Notes under the pieces: generated by a model
What the model was told of the DNA's origin: nothing
The model's database searches: none
What the model saw: the letters and a program-made list of their open reading frames with translations, nothing else
DNA from: SMWN01 sp965221455
GTDB taxonomy: Bacteria; Pseudomonadota; Gammaproteobacteria; Eutrophobiales; Eutrophobiaceae
NCBI GenBank assembly: GCA_965221455.1
Contig: OZ244890.1
Location: 372,001 to 436,000, forward strand
DNA: 64,000 nucleotides
Direction: 5' to 3'
Part shown: one piece after another, positions 45,413-56,136 of the stretch
Layout: each line of letters starts with the position of its first letter
Position numbering within the stretch: position 1 is the first letter of the stretch
Program-made: the position numbers and the translations under genes

Positions 45413-47971
45413 TCAGTCCGTTCTTCTGGTGCGTTTATAACGTTGATGTTTCGCCATCCGCTCTATACCAACATCTTCCTGTTTATCAGTTTTAATCAAT
45501 GGCACTTTGATCTCCCTTGGTTTGCCTATGTGATAACCCTGGGCATAATCAACACCGAGTTTTTTTAAACATCCTAGAATTTCTTCATTTTCAACAAATT
45601 CGGCGATAGTCTTTTTGCCCATCAAGTGACCAATCTCATTGATTGATTTAACCATGGCTAAATCAATCGGATCGTCCACCATATCTCTGACAAACATCCC
45701 GTCAATCTTCAAAAAATCCACAGGTAAATTCTTTAAATACCCAAATGAAGAGACACCACTGCCAAAATCATCAAGTGCAAAGGAACAACCTTTCTTTTTT
45801 ACTATATCAATGAATCGCGTTGCATTTGATAAACGGGATATCGCCACAGTTTCAGTTATTTCAAAACATATATCGGATGCCGGAACATTTCCGACATCCA
45901 ATTTTCTATCGATATGATTGAGGAATGCTTCATCGCTTAATGAATGTCCAGATAAATTAATCGCGCAAGATATCAAACTTTTGCACTTATCAGAGAGATT
46001 TTCCATCCATGCATAGGCTGAATCAAATACCCAACGATCAAGTTTAACAGAAAGATCATAACGCTCAGCTGCCGGCAAAAAAGCACCCGGAGGAATAATT
46101 GCGCCGTCTTCATCAACCATTCTTATCAAACATTCATAACGTTCTTGCTCACTATTGTTATCCTTTAGTGAAATAATAGGTTGCAAGTATAAACGTAGTC
46201 GGGCTTCGTCCAATGCGCGATTAATTTTACTCACCCATTGCATTTCACCCTGGAGAACCGCCAGGTCAGTATCCTGCGTATGATATGTGTGAACTCTATT
46301 TCGCCCTGCCTCCTTTGCTGCATAGCAGGCTGCGTCCGCAGCGCTTAATATCTCGGAAGAACTGCCAGCGCTGTTATTGATAGGAACTAAACCAATACTG
46401 ATACTGATAGAAAAGCGTTTATCAGTCCAGACAAAATGAAATCTTTCAACTAATTTTCTTACATCTTGAGCGAGGCCTTCCGCCTGAGATAAGGAACAAT
46501 TCTCTATTAACATGCCGAATTCATCACCACCGAGTCGAGCAAGAGTATCCTTTTTACGTAGTTTTAACTTAAATAACTCTCCCAATTGTCTAAGTAGTTC
46601 ATCCCCTGCCAAATGTCCGCAGGTGTCGTTAATCACCTTGAATTGATCGAGATCCATGTAGCATAAAGCATGTTCCTCACCTCCCACCATGTCATTGGCA
46701 ATCAAATTTTCAAGTCGGAGTTCAAATTCCTGTCTGTTGAAGAGATCTGTTAATCTATCATGCTTCGCCTGATAAGATAACTGTTGAGAAAGTTTGTGAG
46801 CATCGGTAATATCTTCAGAAACAATCAATAAATTTTCATCACCATCAATATTATTGATGACTCGTGCGGATTCCCTACCCCATATAATAGAACCGACTTT
46901 TTTAACCTTGCGAATTTCCCAGTCGTGCACATTATCCTGGTCAAGGAAACATGACTCAATATTGGCTTGATAGTTATCTCTATCTTCCCCAAGGATTATG
47001 TCCATCACTGAGCATCCAACAAGATCATCAACATGATAACCCAACTTCTCTGCACCAAACTTATTGACTGAGGTCATTACATTATTTTTATCGATGGTGA
47101 AAAACATCGCTGGAGTATTGTCATATAGTGCACGGAACCGATTTTCACTTTCTTGCAGTCTCAAATCAGCCAATTTCTGCTGCGTTATATCTCTAATAAA
47201 TGCGCTGAATGAAATAATTTCATCACAATGAGAGTAAACGGGAGTAATTGTTAATTCGACCATAAAAGTATGGCCTGCTCGATTTTGCGCGTCGATTTCG
47301 ATTCTTTTATTTAAAATACTCGACGACTTGCCGGTTTTGACCAATCTACCTATACCATTCCTGTGCCCAGCCCTTTTCCCTTCAGGCACAATAAACTTTT
47401 CCAATAATTTTCCTATCACTTCACTTTCAGTCCAACCGAATAATTTTTCTGCCTGTTTATTCCATCTGATTATTTCCCCCCTGGTATTAATTGCAACAAA
47501 TGCGTCAAGTGAATTTTCAAGAACATTTCTATTTAATACTTCCTGACCAGCAAGTGCTTTTATTCTCTGAACCCTTTCGAATCCTGAACTTGCCAATACT
47601 GCAAATGTTTGCATAATCGCGATTAGCTTTTTCTTATCGTCAAACGGGGAGGTGTCAAAAATTGAAATATGACCAAGAACGAGGTTTGATGATGAGACAA
47701 TAGAGCAAACAAGGTGGTTTTCCACTCCCATTCTCCTAACTTCAACTTCAGGAAATAGTTCTTGTGTGACTTCTACAACATATTGACATGAGGTTTCATG
47801 AACACTGCATTCGGTGCTCCTGTGCTCAAGGAAATCACTATTCGCACAAAAAGCCACTATGTCAACATGACCAGTTGGATTTTCATCGTTGATTAGGCTG
47901 ATAAAAACATATTGTGCTTTTGTGAGAAAAGCCAGGTTTGACACTAACTCCCTAAAAAAAGAATCATCCAT
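45413..47971 (-). CDS. GAF-PAS-PAS-GGDEF-EAL cyclic-di-GMP protein
   Basis: 852 aa, no membrane segment. Order: GAF-like sensor (~1-150), PAS (~155-270; GEIIRWNKQAEKLFGWTESE), PAS (~285-385; YDNTPAMFFTIDKNNVMTSV), GGDEF (~405-565) with an intact LGGDEFG, and EAL (~590-830). The EAL domain has ECLIR in place of EALLR but keeps FEITET, LDDFGSG, KIDG and EFVEN, so phosphodiesterase activity is plausible. It should make or break c-di-GMP in response to a cytosolic signal. It stands alone and converges with ssb. Confidence 0.93.
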   Translation of the reverse strand: MDDSFFRELVSNLAFLTKAQYVFISLINDENPTGHVDIVAFCANSDFLEHRSTECSVHETSCQYVVEVTQELFPEVEVRRMGVENHLVCSIVSSSNLVLGHISIFDTSPFDDKKKLIAIMQTFAVLASSGFERVQRIKALAGQEVLNRNVLENSLDAFVAINTRGEIIRWNKQAEKLFGWTESEVIGKLLEKFIVPEGKRAGHRNGIGRLVKTGKSSSILNKRIEIDAQNRAGHTFMVELTITPVYSHCDEIISFSAFIRDITQQKLADLRLQESENRFRALYDNTPAMFFTIDKNNVMTSVNKFGAEKLGYHVDDLVGCSVMDIILGEDRDNYQANIESCFLDQDNVHDWEIRKVKKVGSIIWGRESARVINNIDGDENLLIVSEDITDAHKLSQQLSYQAKHDRLTDLFNRQEFELRLENLIANDMVGGEEHALCYMDLDQFKVINDTCGHLAGDELLRQLGELFKLKLRKKDTLARLGGDEFGMLIENCSLSQAEGLAQDVRKLVERFHFVWTDKRFSISISIGLVPINNSAGSSSEILSAADAACYAAKEAGRNRVHTYHTQDTDLAVLQGEMQWVSKINRALDEARLRLYLQPIISLKDNNSEQERYECLIRMVDEDGAIIPPGAFLPAAERYDLSVKLDRWVFDSAYAWMENLSDKCKSLISCAINLSGHSLSDEAFLNHIDRKLDVGNVPASDICFEITETVAISRLSNATRFIDIVKKKGCSFALDDFGSGVSSFGYLKNLPVDFLKIDGMFVRDMVDDPIDLAMVKSINEIGHLMGKKTIAEFVENEEILGCLKKLGVDYAQGYHIGKPREIKVPLIKTDKQEDVGIERMAKHQRYKRTRRTD

Positions 47972-48059
47972 AATTAATCATCCACAAGAGAGCCTCTAAT
48001 CTTATCTTCCGTTGTTTCGCATTTTAATGGAATAAGCTACGTTATTAGGGCACCTGATT

Positions 48060-49123
48060 TTACCGCATCAATGAATTTACACATTTAGTGAATTGAGCTA
48101 AAAATTCCAGCTCTTTGTTAAAGACAAACATCATCACGAAGAGATTTGTGATAGCAACAATCAAGAATACCACCGGGATCATGATTTCCACTGAAATTAG
48201 CACTATCATTGAAACGATGGAAACCACCATGAAAAAAGCGTTGATAATATTATTCGCAGCAATGACCCTGGAACGATGACAGGGATCACTTCCTTTTTGT
48301 ACCAGTTTATACAAAGGCACCATATATAATCCTCCTGATTAATGCGATCATACTAAAGTCAATCAGAATGCGCCAGTGATTGGAATGGTCAAGGAACATA
48401 CCAATCGTTGGTGACATATTGCTCTCTGATAATTCAATCACAGGCAATAAAATAAATGCCATATCTGTTGCAAATAAAATGCAAACCAATCGCACCGACA
48501 GGTACAGTCCCGGAACCATGATATTCCAATAATCGCCCGGAAAACCGGTTCAGGCGCACCAGCCTCAGGTATTAAACGACTGGCGATCCAACCCGCTGTT
48601 GCAAATAAAACAATCGCAATTGCAACATGAAGACCGCCGTTTGGATCCGCCGAGATTAAAATACCACCTAAAATAGTTCCTAACAAAATAACTGTGTAAG
48701 TTCCCATCTGACAAATGCTGCGGAAGAATACTGTATTGCAGTGGTCCAAATAATGTTGATTGTGTTCCCATGGAAAACAAAACTTATGAGTAACAAGGGC
48801 AAACTCATTAAGTAAAAACCGGTAATTGCCAGACACATTAATGACAATTTCAGCTATTTTTGACTTGGCGTATTAAAATCGACTTTCAAATTTATCAGCA
48901 AGCTATCCTGCTGTTGCTGAAAAGAGAAAGACAGGCAGTATAAATACACCAACAGCGACAAGCACCAGAATGCTGCCACTGACACCCATTGTACTGGCCA
49001 GGGAAAACGCTATTAAAATGACAATGGCCATTCTTAAAATACGTTGTCATTCAACACTCCCGGGAATCAGGTGCAGAATACAGGCAGAAACCGATTGTTT
49101 TTTAGTAATGCAAACTGGTTCAT
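48060..49123 (-). pseudogene. Decayed LplT-like MFS lysophospholipid transporter
   Basis: Several frames must be joined to read it. ATG at 49123 gives MNQFALLKNNRFLPVFCT then a stop; frame shifts lead through MAIVILIAFSLAS, GVFILPVFLFSATAG then a stop, FGPLQYSILPQHLSDGNL, MGTYTVILLGTILGGILIS and finally RVIAANNIINAFFMV. These match the LplT/Aas-type transporter in order. Multiple stops and frameshifts make it non-functional. A complete gene would also be expected to be linked with or fused to an acyltransferase, which is absent. Confidence 0.85.
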
Positions 49124-49227
49124 GATCAGTATGCCAGGATATTGAATGTTTCATTTCTGCCTGAGTGGTCCGCTGAATTGGAAATCATACTGACACAAAA
49201 TCTAGAGAGAGGGAAACAGAGACAATC

Positions 49228-50384
49228 ATGGGCATTGTTACTGACATCAAGTTATTGAAAAACAGACGCACTAAAATTCTGGCCACACCGGGACCCGCCT
49301 CTAATTCGGCAAAAGTCATCACACGATTAATCGAAACCGGTGTCAATTTATTTCGCTTAAACATGTCCCATGGCGAACCTGTTATTGTCACCACACGCGA
49401 AGTTGCAGGAGAAACCGGACTGATTCCTTCTCAATACAAAGCCCTGACAAACGATGTCAAAGCCGAAAATCGTATACTGCTTGACGATGGTAATCTTGAG
49501 CTTAAAGTGGAAAGCGTTGACGGCACTGAAATTACATGCACCGTTGTCTGTGGCGGAATTTTAAAAAATAATAAAGGCATTAACCTGATTGGTGTTAACG
49601 TCTCAGCACCTTCACTGACAGACAAAGATCGTGAAGATGCACAATTTGCATTGGGACTGGGTGTGGATTTTCTGGCATTATCTTTTGTCAGGTGTGCAAA
49701 AGATATGGATGATCCAGGCAGGTTCCAGTTGCCCAAAGTCAATTAATCGACAGGGCCAGACGCAAATTCAAGCCTGCCATCGTGGCTACCCAAATGCTGG
49801 AATCCATGATCGAAAACGCCAGACCGACTCGCGCTGAAGTCACAGATATCGCTTATGCAGCCACACTTGGTGCTGATGCGGTGATGTTATCTGCTGAATC
49901 AGCCACCGGTAGTTTCCCCGTTGAATCTGTAGAAATGATGGATAGTATTTTGCGACAAACTGAAGCAGTGCTCTGGCAAACCGGCGCTTATGGCACTGCA
50001 TTAAATACCCCGGATAAGTTACCCGTCCCGATATGGGAATCTACGGCGAATGCAAGCAATAGTCTGGCACGAGACTTGATGGCACATGCGCTTATCGTTA
50101 TTTCTCAGGAAGGCACGTCTGCTGCAACCATAAGTTCTGCACGACCTGCGGCACCGGTAATTGCGATTTCAAATCAGGTAAATACTTGCAGAAAAATGGC
50201 ACTAATGTGGAGTATTATCCCCGTACTGGTTGAAGAAAAAGACATGGGTGATCATAACAACCTGGCAAGAAAAATTGCCAGAGATCTGGAACTGGCAAGT
50301 GCAGGAGATACCGTTTTGATGGTAAAGGGCTTGCACAAAGAGCCGGAATTGAACCGCCCGTCAATCACAATTGTGACTGTTTAA
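49228..50384 (+). pseudogene. pyk: Pyruvate kinase pseudogene with internal deletions
   Basis: The N-terminus reads RRTKILATPGPASNS and LFRLNMSHG, but the next ~40 residues (normally including the DLQGPKIR block) are missing. The B-domain (LTNDVKAENRILLDDGNLEL) follows to FLALSFVRCAKDMDD at ~49710. Then a deletion removes the metal/substrate segment (IAKIE and GDLG motifs) and shifts the frame. The rest continues FKPAIVATQMLESMIENARP to the C-terminal domain, ending at 50384. With these active-site parts absent it cannot be an active enzyme. It lies beside the decayed transporter. Confidence 0.9.
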
Positions 50385-50427
50385 AGTTTACCTGTACTTA
50401 ACTTACTGCACTATTCCCGGGAAATAT

Positions 50428-50916
50428 TTAGCGGTATTTATACACCGGCTCGGCGCCATCTGCTGCGGTCTGATATTTTACAGACAGTTCGGTAAATGCG
50501 TTCAAGGCATCTTCCAGATTTTTGTCTTCTCTTAACTGAAAAGCGTTAATGCCACTGCGCTGCATATAGAAAAGTTGATCACGTAAAACATCACCGACTG
50601 CGCGTAGTTCACCTTTAAAGTTGTATCTGTCACGTAACAGACGTGCGTTTGAGTAGGAACGTCCATCAACAAATGCGGGAAAATCCAGCGCAATTAAATC
50701 AAAGTGTTCAATATCCTTTGCAACTTCATACATGTCATCGTCACCGTTAATACAGATCCCTAATTTTCCTTCTCTACTCATCAAAGTATCCTTATGTTCT
50801 AGCCAATAAGCGCAAGGGATAATGACATCACCTGCGGGCAAACTCGCATCCGGCTCTATTTCTGACAGTCTTTTCCAACCATCTTCAACAATGACCTGAT
50901 CTTTAATAATTTTCAT
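50428..50916 (-). CDS. DUF934 protein of assimilatory sulfite reduction
   Basis: 162 aa. DUF934 pattern: LDFPAFVDGRSYSNARLLRD and GELRAVGDVLRDQLFYMQR. It overlaps the sulfite reductase gene by 4 bp, the usual pairing in proteobacteria. It is thought to assist siroheme sulfite reductase, though its biochemistry is unclear. No cysH follows here; the next gene downstream is the pyk relic on the other strand. Confidence 0.9.
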   Translation of the reverse strand: MKIIKDQVIVEDGWKRLSEIEPDASLPAGDVIIPCAYWLEHKDTLMSREGKLGICINGDDDMYEVAKDIEHFDLIALDFPAFVDGRSYSNARLLRDRYNFKGELRAVGDVLRDQLFYMQRSGINAFQLREDKNLEDALNAFTELSVKYQTAADGAEPVYKYR

Positions 50917-52619
50917 TTCTCTGCCCTCGCCCTCCAGGCACCAACGGCCGTCTTTCCTTGCGCATATTTTTCCGGATAAACTCTCCGCCTGTAAGATTCA
51001 ATGCCAATCCGACGGTAAGTGTTGAGAAAAGATTCATCTTCGTAGCGATGCTCAATATAAACATCAAGCAGTTGAGCTATTGTCTCAGCAACTTTCTCTT
51101 TCTCAATCCCGGGACCCAAACGATCACCTAATATTGCATCATTTTCGGCAGATCCACCCAAGGTCAATTGATAGAACTCAACACCTTTTTTCTCCACGCC
51201 CAATATACCAATATGACCAACATGATGATGGCCACAAGCATTCATACAACCCGACATTTTGATCTTGATTTCACCAATATCATGCAAATAATCCATATCA
51301 TGGAATTTTTCATTGATCTGTTTCGCGATTGGAATGGAACCTGCGTTGGCAAGCGAGCAAAAATCCAGTCCCGGACAACAAATCATATCCGTTAGCAAAC
51401 CGATGTTGGGCGTTGCCAATCCATGTTCAGACAGCGATTCCCATAAGGGAAACAAATCCGATTTCTTGACATGGGGCATAACAAAATTCTGCTCATGAGT
51501 AGTCACAATCTCACCGAAACTATATTTATCAATTAAGTCGGCAAGATGTTCCATTTGTACATCTGTAACATCGCCTGGGGCAACGGTCGGGGCTTTTAGT
51601 GAAATGACAACTGCACGATAACCATCTATCTTATGTGAAACAATATTTCGACCGACCCATGCGGCGAAGGCCGGATTAGTGGATTGATGTTTATCGAAAC
51701 TGGTATCTGCATCCGCATCAACTTCATAATTCGGTAGCATAAATTGTGCACTCACACGATCAATTTCTTTCTGATCCAGTAACAATGCAGAATCTTTAAT
51801 GTAAGACCATTCTTCTTCAACCATTTCAGTAAATTTTTCAATGCCTGTTGCATTCACAAGAATCTTGATTCTTGCCTTGTATTTATTATCTCGCCTGCCA
51901 AACCGGTTGTAGATGCGCAAAATGGCTTCCATGTAAGAAAGCAAATGTTTCTTTTCAAGAAATTCCCGAATAACTTTGCCGATGACAGGCGTACGACCAA
52001 GTCCACCACCAACGAGCACCTTGAATCCAATATCGCCCTCTTTATTTCTTACCAGGTATAGGCCTATGTCATGTACCTGTACCGCTGCACGATCATGTTC
52101 TGCACCTGATACCGCAAATTTAAATTTACGTGGAAGATAGGCAAACTCGGGATGAAGCGTTGACCATTGGCGTAAAATTTCACAATAAGGCCTTGGATCT
52201 TCTATTTCATCTTCAGCAATCCCGGAAAACTGATCAGAAGTAATATTTCGAATGCAGTTACCACTGGATTGAATGGCATGCATTTGTACGCTGGCTAAAT
52301 CCGCCAAAATATCAGGGACAGTCTCAAGTTTCGGCCAATTGTATTGTATATTCTGACGCGTACTAATATGACCATAATTCTTGTCGTACTTACGTGAGAT
52401 ATGTGCAAGCATGCGCAGTTGTCTGGAAGACAACAGACCGTACGGAATGTCTACACGCAACATTGGCGCATGCGTCTGAATATATAGACCGTTCATCAGT
52501 CGCAATGGCCTGAATTCGTCCCCTGATAGTTCTCCCGCAAGAAAACGCCGAGTTTGATCCCGAAATTGCTCTACACGCTCGTCGACTATCTTCTGGTCAT
52601 AATTATCATACTGATACAT
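50913..52619 (-). CDS. cysI: Ferredoxin-type nitrite/sulfite reductase (CysI/NirA family)
   Basis: 568 aa. Two ferredoxin-like half-domains each begin with LMNGLYIQTHAPMLRVDIP-like strands. The siroheme-4Fe4S Cys pairs are in CPGLDFCSLA and MSGCMNACGHHHVGHIGI (CxxxxxC...CxxxC). The RNITSDQFSG region binds siroheme. It reduces sulfite to sulfide (most likely) for cysteine synthesis, given DUF934 beside it. The ATG at 52619 lies about 170 bp from the IS element. Confidence 0.92.
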   Translation of the reverse strand: MYQYDNYDQKIVDERVEQFRDQTRRFLAGELSGDEFRPLRLMNGLYIQTHAPMLRVDIPYGLLSSRQLRMLAHISRKYDKNYGHISTRQNIQYNWPKLETVPDILADLASVQMHAIQSSGNCIRNITSDQFSGIAEDEIEDPRPYCEILRQWSTLHPEFAYLPRKFKFAVSGAEHDRAAVQVHDIGLYLVRNKEGDIGFKVLVGGGLGRTPVIGKVIREFLEKKHLLSYMEAILRIYNRFGRRDNKYKARIKILVNATGIEKFTEMVEEEWSYIKDSALLLDQKEIDRVSAQFMLPNYEVDADADTSFDKHQSTNPAFAAWVGRNIVSHKIDGYRAVVISLKAPTVAPGDVTDVQMEHLADLIDKYSFGEIVTTHEQNFVMPHVKKSDLFPLWESLSEHGLATPNIGLLTDMICCPGLDFCSLANAGSIPIAKQINEKFHDMDYLHDIGEIKIKMSGCMNACGHHHVGHIGILGVEKKGVEFYQLTLGGSAENDAILGDRLGPGIEKEKVAETIAQLLDVYIEHRYEDESFLNTYRRIGIESYRRRVYPEKYAQGKTAVGAWRARAEK

Positions 52620-52822
52620 CTGTTCCTGCCATAATTAGGTAGCTGATTGTATTAGGGAGCCATATTCTAACGGGGGGAGGATATAGCAACAAGTCTTTAA
52701 TCCTAAAAGAAATTAACTCGACCAAGCCTGGTCCAATTCACCATTACAACAGTCCTTGTGTTGTTTAGTGAATGTGACAAGCCCAAGATTTCTGCACCAT
52801 TTTCAAAGTTAGGGTTTCTGGT

Positions 52823-53671
52823 TTAAGCAACTTTTTGTTGTCTGTTTTCTTGCTCCCAGCGTTCCCTGAATAGCTGTGGTGTTAAACCTTTCAGCGACCC
52901 ATGGGGACGGTAGGTATTATACGCTTCCACCCATTGATGAATTATCATGGTAGCTTCACGGAGCGACCGGAATTGCCATTTGTTCAGGCAATCATCCCTG
53001 AAGATACCGTTGTAACTTTCGTTATAGCCGTTCTGCCAGGGACTACCGGGTTCAATGAAATGCGCCCGCACACCTGATTCAGATAAGAGTCCCCGCACTA
53101 CCCTGGCCAGAAATTCGCTGCCGTTGTCGCTGCGTATAAACTCCGGCTGACCATGCAAGGCAAATAACCGCCGTAATTCCTGTTTCACATCACCCGAGGT
53201 AAACGAACAACGTGGAGCAACGGCATACGATTCCCGGGTAAATTCATCCACCACGGTCAGGATTTTCACCCGCCTACCACATTCAGTCGCATCCATGACA
53301 AAATCATAAGCCCACACATGACTGGGATACTTTGCCTGTAGTAACGGCGCATCTGTTCCCAAATACCGCTTTTTACGCTGCTTCCTGCGTACCTGCAGCC
53401 CTTCACGTTGACGGATTAACCGCACCCGCTCCCGACCAATCTGCGCCCCATCCAACTTCATCCGCTCATGAACCTTCCGATACCCCCAGCGAGCCTGATG
53501 CTCCGAGAGTTCAATGACTCGCTGCTCCTTGTCACACAGCGACCTTGACCGTTTCAGACTCCGCTTCGTGTTCCGGTTCAGTCTCAACACCTTACATACC
53601 CGACGTTCACTCACCCGGTAAGCTTCCCACAGATATTCAGTCGCATGAGCCTTGTCAGATGGGGCTACCAT
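52823..53671 (-). CDS. IS3-family transposase OrfB (DDE integrase domain)
   Basis: 282 aa. The HTH_21 region (QARWGYRKVHERMKLDG) is followed by the rve integrase core with DDE residues: the first Asp in WAYDFVMDATECGRRVKILT, the second in IRSDNGSEF, and Glu in NGYNESYNGIFRDDCL. It joins OrfA by -1 frameshifting on seven A residues to make the active OrfAB transposase. All catalytic residues are intact, so the element may still be mobile. Confidence 0.95.
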   Translation of the reverse strand: MVAPSDKAHATEYLWEAYRVSERRVCKVLRLNRNTKRSLKRSRSLCDKEQRVIELSEHQARWGYRKVHERMKLDGAQIGRERVRLIRQREGLQVRRKQRKKRYLGTDAPLLQAKYPSHVWAYDFVMDATECGRRVKILTVVDEFTRESYAVAPRCSFTSGDVKQELRRLFALHGQPEFIRSDNGSEFLARVVRGLLSESGVRAHFIEPGSPWQNGYNESYNGIFRDDCLNKWQFRSLREATMIIHQWVEAYNTYRPHGSLKGLTPQLFRERWEQENRQQKVA

Positions 53672-53928
53672 TTTTTTGCATTCACATCCTGCAACATCCG
53701 GATATCAAGAGCCTGTTCTGCCACCATCTTCTTCAACTCGCTGTTTTCCTTCTCCAAGCCCTTCAGACGTCTGGCTTGTGAGATATCCATCCCCCCATAC
53801 TTGTTACGCCAGCGATAAAAACTCTGCTCCGTAATATTGTGTTTGCGGCACACATCACGAGTATTCCTTGACTGCTCCGCTTCATGCAGAATCCGAATAA
53901 TCTGTTCTTCAGTAAATCGTTTCTTCAT
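53665..53928 (-). CDS. IS3-family OrfA (helix-turn-helix)
   Basis: 87 aa. Starts MKKRFTEEQIIRILHEAEQ; HTH in NTRDVCRKHNITEQSFYRW; a leucine-zipper-like helix EKENSELKKMVAEQALDIRM follows and ends at the slip site (NAKKW then stop). It binds the inverted ends and forms the N-terminal part of OrfAB. It is typical of the IS407-like group. Confidence 0.93.
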   Translation of the reverse strand: MKKRFTEEQIIRILHEAEQSRNTRDVCRKHNITEQSFYRWRNKYGGMDISQARRLKGLEKENSELKKMVAEQALDIRMLQDVNAKKW

Positions 53929-53975
53929 TGGTTACTCCTTCGTGTTGGAGAAACCCTAACATAATCTCTGGTGCA

Positions 53976-54242
53976 ATTATCGCAGGGCGATCCAAATGTG
54001 TCCGTCATGGTTGCTATTTAGCAAAAATTCGACTTTTATCCATGGGATAACCTTCGGTATCCGATGTCGCTAACAACAAATGTATGTAACAACCATTATG
54101 TGTTCTGTTCCAGCGCAATACACCATGCGATCACCAAAAGACATTCCAGTAATTCAACTATCCGCCGCCTCGCAATCTCGAGACCCATATCATTTGCATG
54201 CTCCATCTATCGACTATATAACATATTAACTCTTGCACATAT
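53976..54242. other. Intergenic, no gene seen
   Basis: About 270 bp between the IS end and zapE, A/T rich. Short frames here have no family features and overlap the end of zapE. It should hold 3' sequence of zapE and any flank disturbed by the IS. Confidence 0.5.
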
Positions 54243-55340
54243 TTATGAAATATGTCGTCTGGCAAGATAGTCGCGAGTATGCATCTGTTCAAGACGACTA
54301 ATGGTTCTGAGAAATGGTTTGGACAGGCGCTTCCCGATGTAAAGTTTTGACGGTCGCTCTTCTGCAGTCACAATTAATTTAACATGCCGATCATAAAATT
54401 CATCGACCAAGTTTATAAATCGTTTAGCCTTATCATTCGCCATTTCATCCATGACCGGGATCCCGGAAATAAGAACGGTTTGAAATGATCTGGCGATTTC
54501 CATGTAGTCCGCAGGGCCTCTTGGACCGTCACATACGGCATCAAAATCAAACCACACGACACCATCGGCAAGACGTACAGTTTCTATCGTCCGTCCTTCA
54601 ATCTCAATAGGCATGCCTTGCGTTGTCTCACTCGGTGCAATGTGATCAAAATAAATTTCAAGCATTTCCATTGCTTCATCATCTGAGGGGGAATGGTAAA
54701 TCTCCGCCTTATCCAGATAACTTAAACGGTAATCAACACCCGAATCCACATTCACGACTTCGGTATATTGCTTTATCAAGTCAATGACAGGTAGAAATCG
54801 TTCTCTTTGCAAACCATCCCGGTACAACTCATCCGGCGCCTCGTTGGAGGTTGCAACTAATACAACGCCTCTTTCAAACAATGCTTTAAGCAATCCACCC
54901 AGCAACATGGCATCTGTGACATCAGAGACATGAAACTCATCAAAACACAAGACTGTAGTTTCCGAGGCGATGTTGTCCGCCACAACCTGTAACGGATCAG
55001 ACACCTTTTTGAGCTCCCTTAGTCGCCTGTGCATCATCTGCATAAAACGATGAAAATGTATACGTTGCTTTTCTTTAAATGGCAGGCTTTCATAAAAAGA
55101 ATCAATCAGGTAAGTCTTGCCGCGACCGACGCCTCCCCAAAAATATAATCCCCTGGTAAAGTTTGTCTTGTCTTTTTGAAATTTTTGTCTTATTTTTTCA
55201 AAAAAACCGTCACCATCAGTTCGTTCAGCCAATAGCTTGTCGAAAAGGCGTTGTGTCCATTGCACCGCAGTCTCCTGAGCTGCATCTGCATGAAAATCTT
55301 CGCGTAATAAATCTGCCTGGTATTTTTGTAGAGGTGTCAT
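54243..55340 (-). CDS. zapE: Cell division protein ZapE (AFG1-like ATPase)
   Basis: 365 aa. Walker A GGVGRGKTYLIDSFYESL (~70-87), FHRFMQMMHRRLREL, Walker B LCFDEFHVSDVTDAMLLG, the Arg-rich sensor VATSNEAPDELYRDGLQRER, and C-terminal RTISRLEQM. It is peripheral to the inner membrane and contacts FtsZ under stress or low oxygen. Divergent from the YugP-type protease. Confidence 0.95.
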   Translation of the reverse strand: MTPLQKYQADLLREDFHADAAQETAVQWTQRLFDKLLAERTDGDGFFEKIRQKFQKDKTNFTRGLYFWGGVGRGKTYLIDSFYESLPFKEKQRIHFHRFMQMMHRRLRELKKVSDPLQVVADNIASETTVLCFDEFHVSDVTDAMLLGGLLKALFERGVVLVATSNEAPDELYRDGLQRERFLPVIDLIKQYTEVVNVDSGVDYRLSYLDKAEIYHSPSDDEAMEMLEIYFDHIAPSETTQGMPIEIEGRTIETVRLADGVVWFDFDAVCDGPRGPADYMEIARSFQTVLISGIPVMDEMANDKAKRFINLVDEFYDRHVKLIVTAEERPSKLYIGKRLSKPFLRTISRLEQMHTRDYLARRHIS

Positions 55341-55449
55341 CGTTAACCGGTGTTATTATCAGCGTCTGTTGATTGTGGATAAGCCTTTATCATGTAGCAA
55401 TAAAGTACAACCGAAAACAACAGAGCACAAGCCGGGAACGACATACATT

Positions 55450-56136
55450 ATGATATTTGCCATCGCGACAATACTGCTGGTATCGCTTATTTTCGGACCA
55501 CAGATGTGGGCTAAACATGTGTTTAAAAAGTATGCGATGGAAATTGATGCGCTTCCGGGGACCGGTGGTGAACTTGCTGAACATTTAATCACCCGACTCA
55601 AACTTAAAGACGTACACGTTGAAGAGGGTGAACAAAACGAAAACTATTACGATCCCGAAAATAAGCTGGTAAAACTCTCATCAGGGAATTTCAATGGAAA
55701 ATCACTGACGGCAATCACTGTCGCCGCTCATGAAATCGGTCATGCCATTCAAGATCAAATCGGCTACCAACCGCTATCTTTACGCTCTCGATTAGCCAGG
55801 CTGTCATGGTTTTTTGAAAAGATTGGTGCTGTCTTATTAGTTGCATTTCCCTTCATTTCATTAATCACACATGTTCCTGCCGCAGGCATCCTGACATTCC
55901 TTTGTGGTATCACCATCCTGATTTTTCCAGTCGTTGTAAACCTGATTACATTACCGGTAGAGTGGGATGCAAGCTTCAGGCGTGCACTCCCAATATTGGT
56001 CGCGGGAGAATATATTACGGAAGCAAACATCCCTATCGCCAAACAAATACTCACAGCCGCCGCACTCACTTATCTTGCCGCATCGCTTTCCAGTATTCTT
56101 AATTTTTATCGATGGTTGATTTTCCTGAGACGATAA
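55450..56136 (+). CDS. YugP-type neutral zinc metallopeptidase
   Basis: 228 aa from the ATG at 55450. Membrane helix ~2-18; the zinc motif HEIGH lies in VAAHEIGHAIQDQIGYQP (~100), followed by two to three C-terminal membrane segments and the family ending AALTYLAASLSSILNFYRW. The protein is membrane-bound with the active site probably cytoplasmic-facing; substrates are unknown. A frame extension to 55369 adds 27 polar residues before the membrane helix and is not favoured. Confidence 0.9.
   Translation: MIFAIATILLVSLIFGPQMWAKHVFKKYAMEIDALPGTGGELAEHLITRLKLKDVHVEEGEQNENYYDPENKLVKLSSGNFNGKSLTAITVAAHEIGHAIQDQIGYQPLSLRSRLARLSWFFEKIGAVLLVAFPFISLITHVPAAGILTFLCGITILIFPVVVNLITLPVEWDASFRRALPILVAGEYITEANIPIAKQILTAAALTYLAASLSSILNFYRWLIFLRR

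Larger units (their letters stand above)
52793..53975 (-). mobile_element. Complete IS3-family insertion sequence
   Basis: About 1,183 bp. Inverted ends: TGCACCATTTTC...GTTAGGGTTTCT (from 52793) against TGCACCAGAGA...GTTAGGGTTTCT (inward from 53975), with mismatches in the middle. It contains orfA and orfB overlapping at an A7 slip site (53671-53677). No clear target duplication was found next to the proposed ends, so the ends may be off by a few bases or the copy may be old. Confidence 0.85.
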
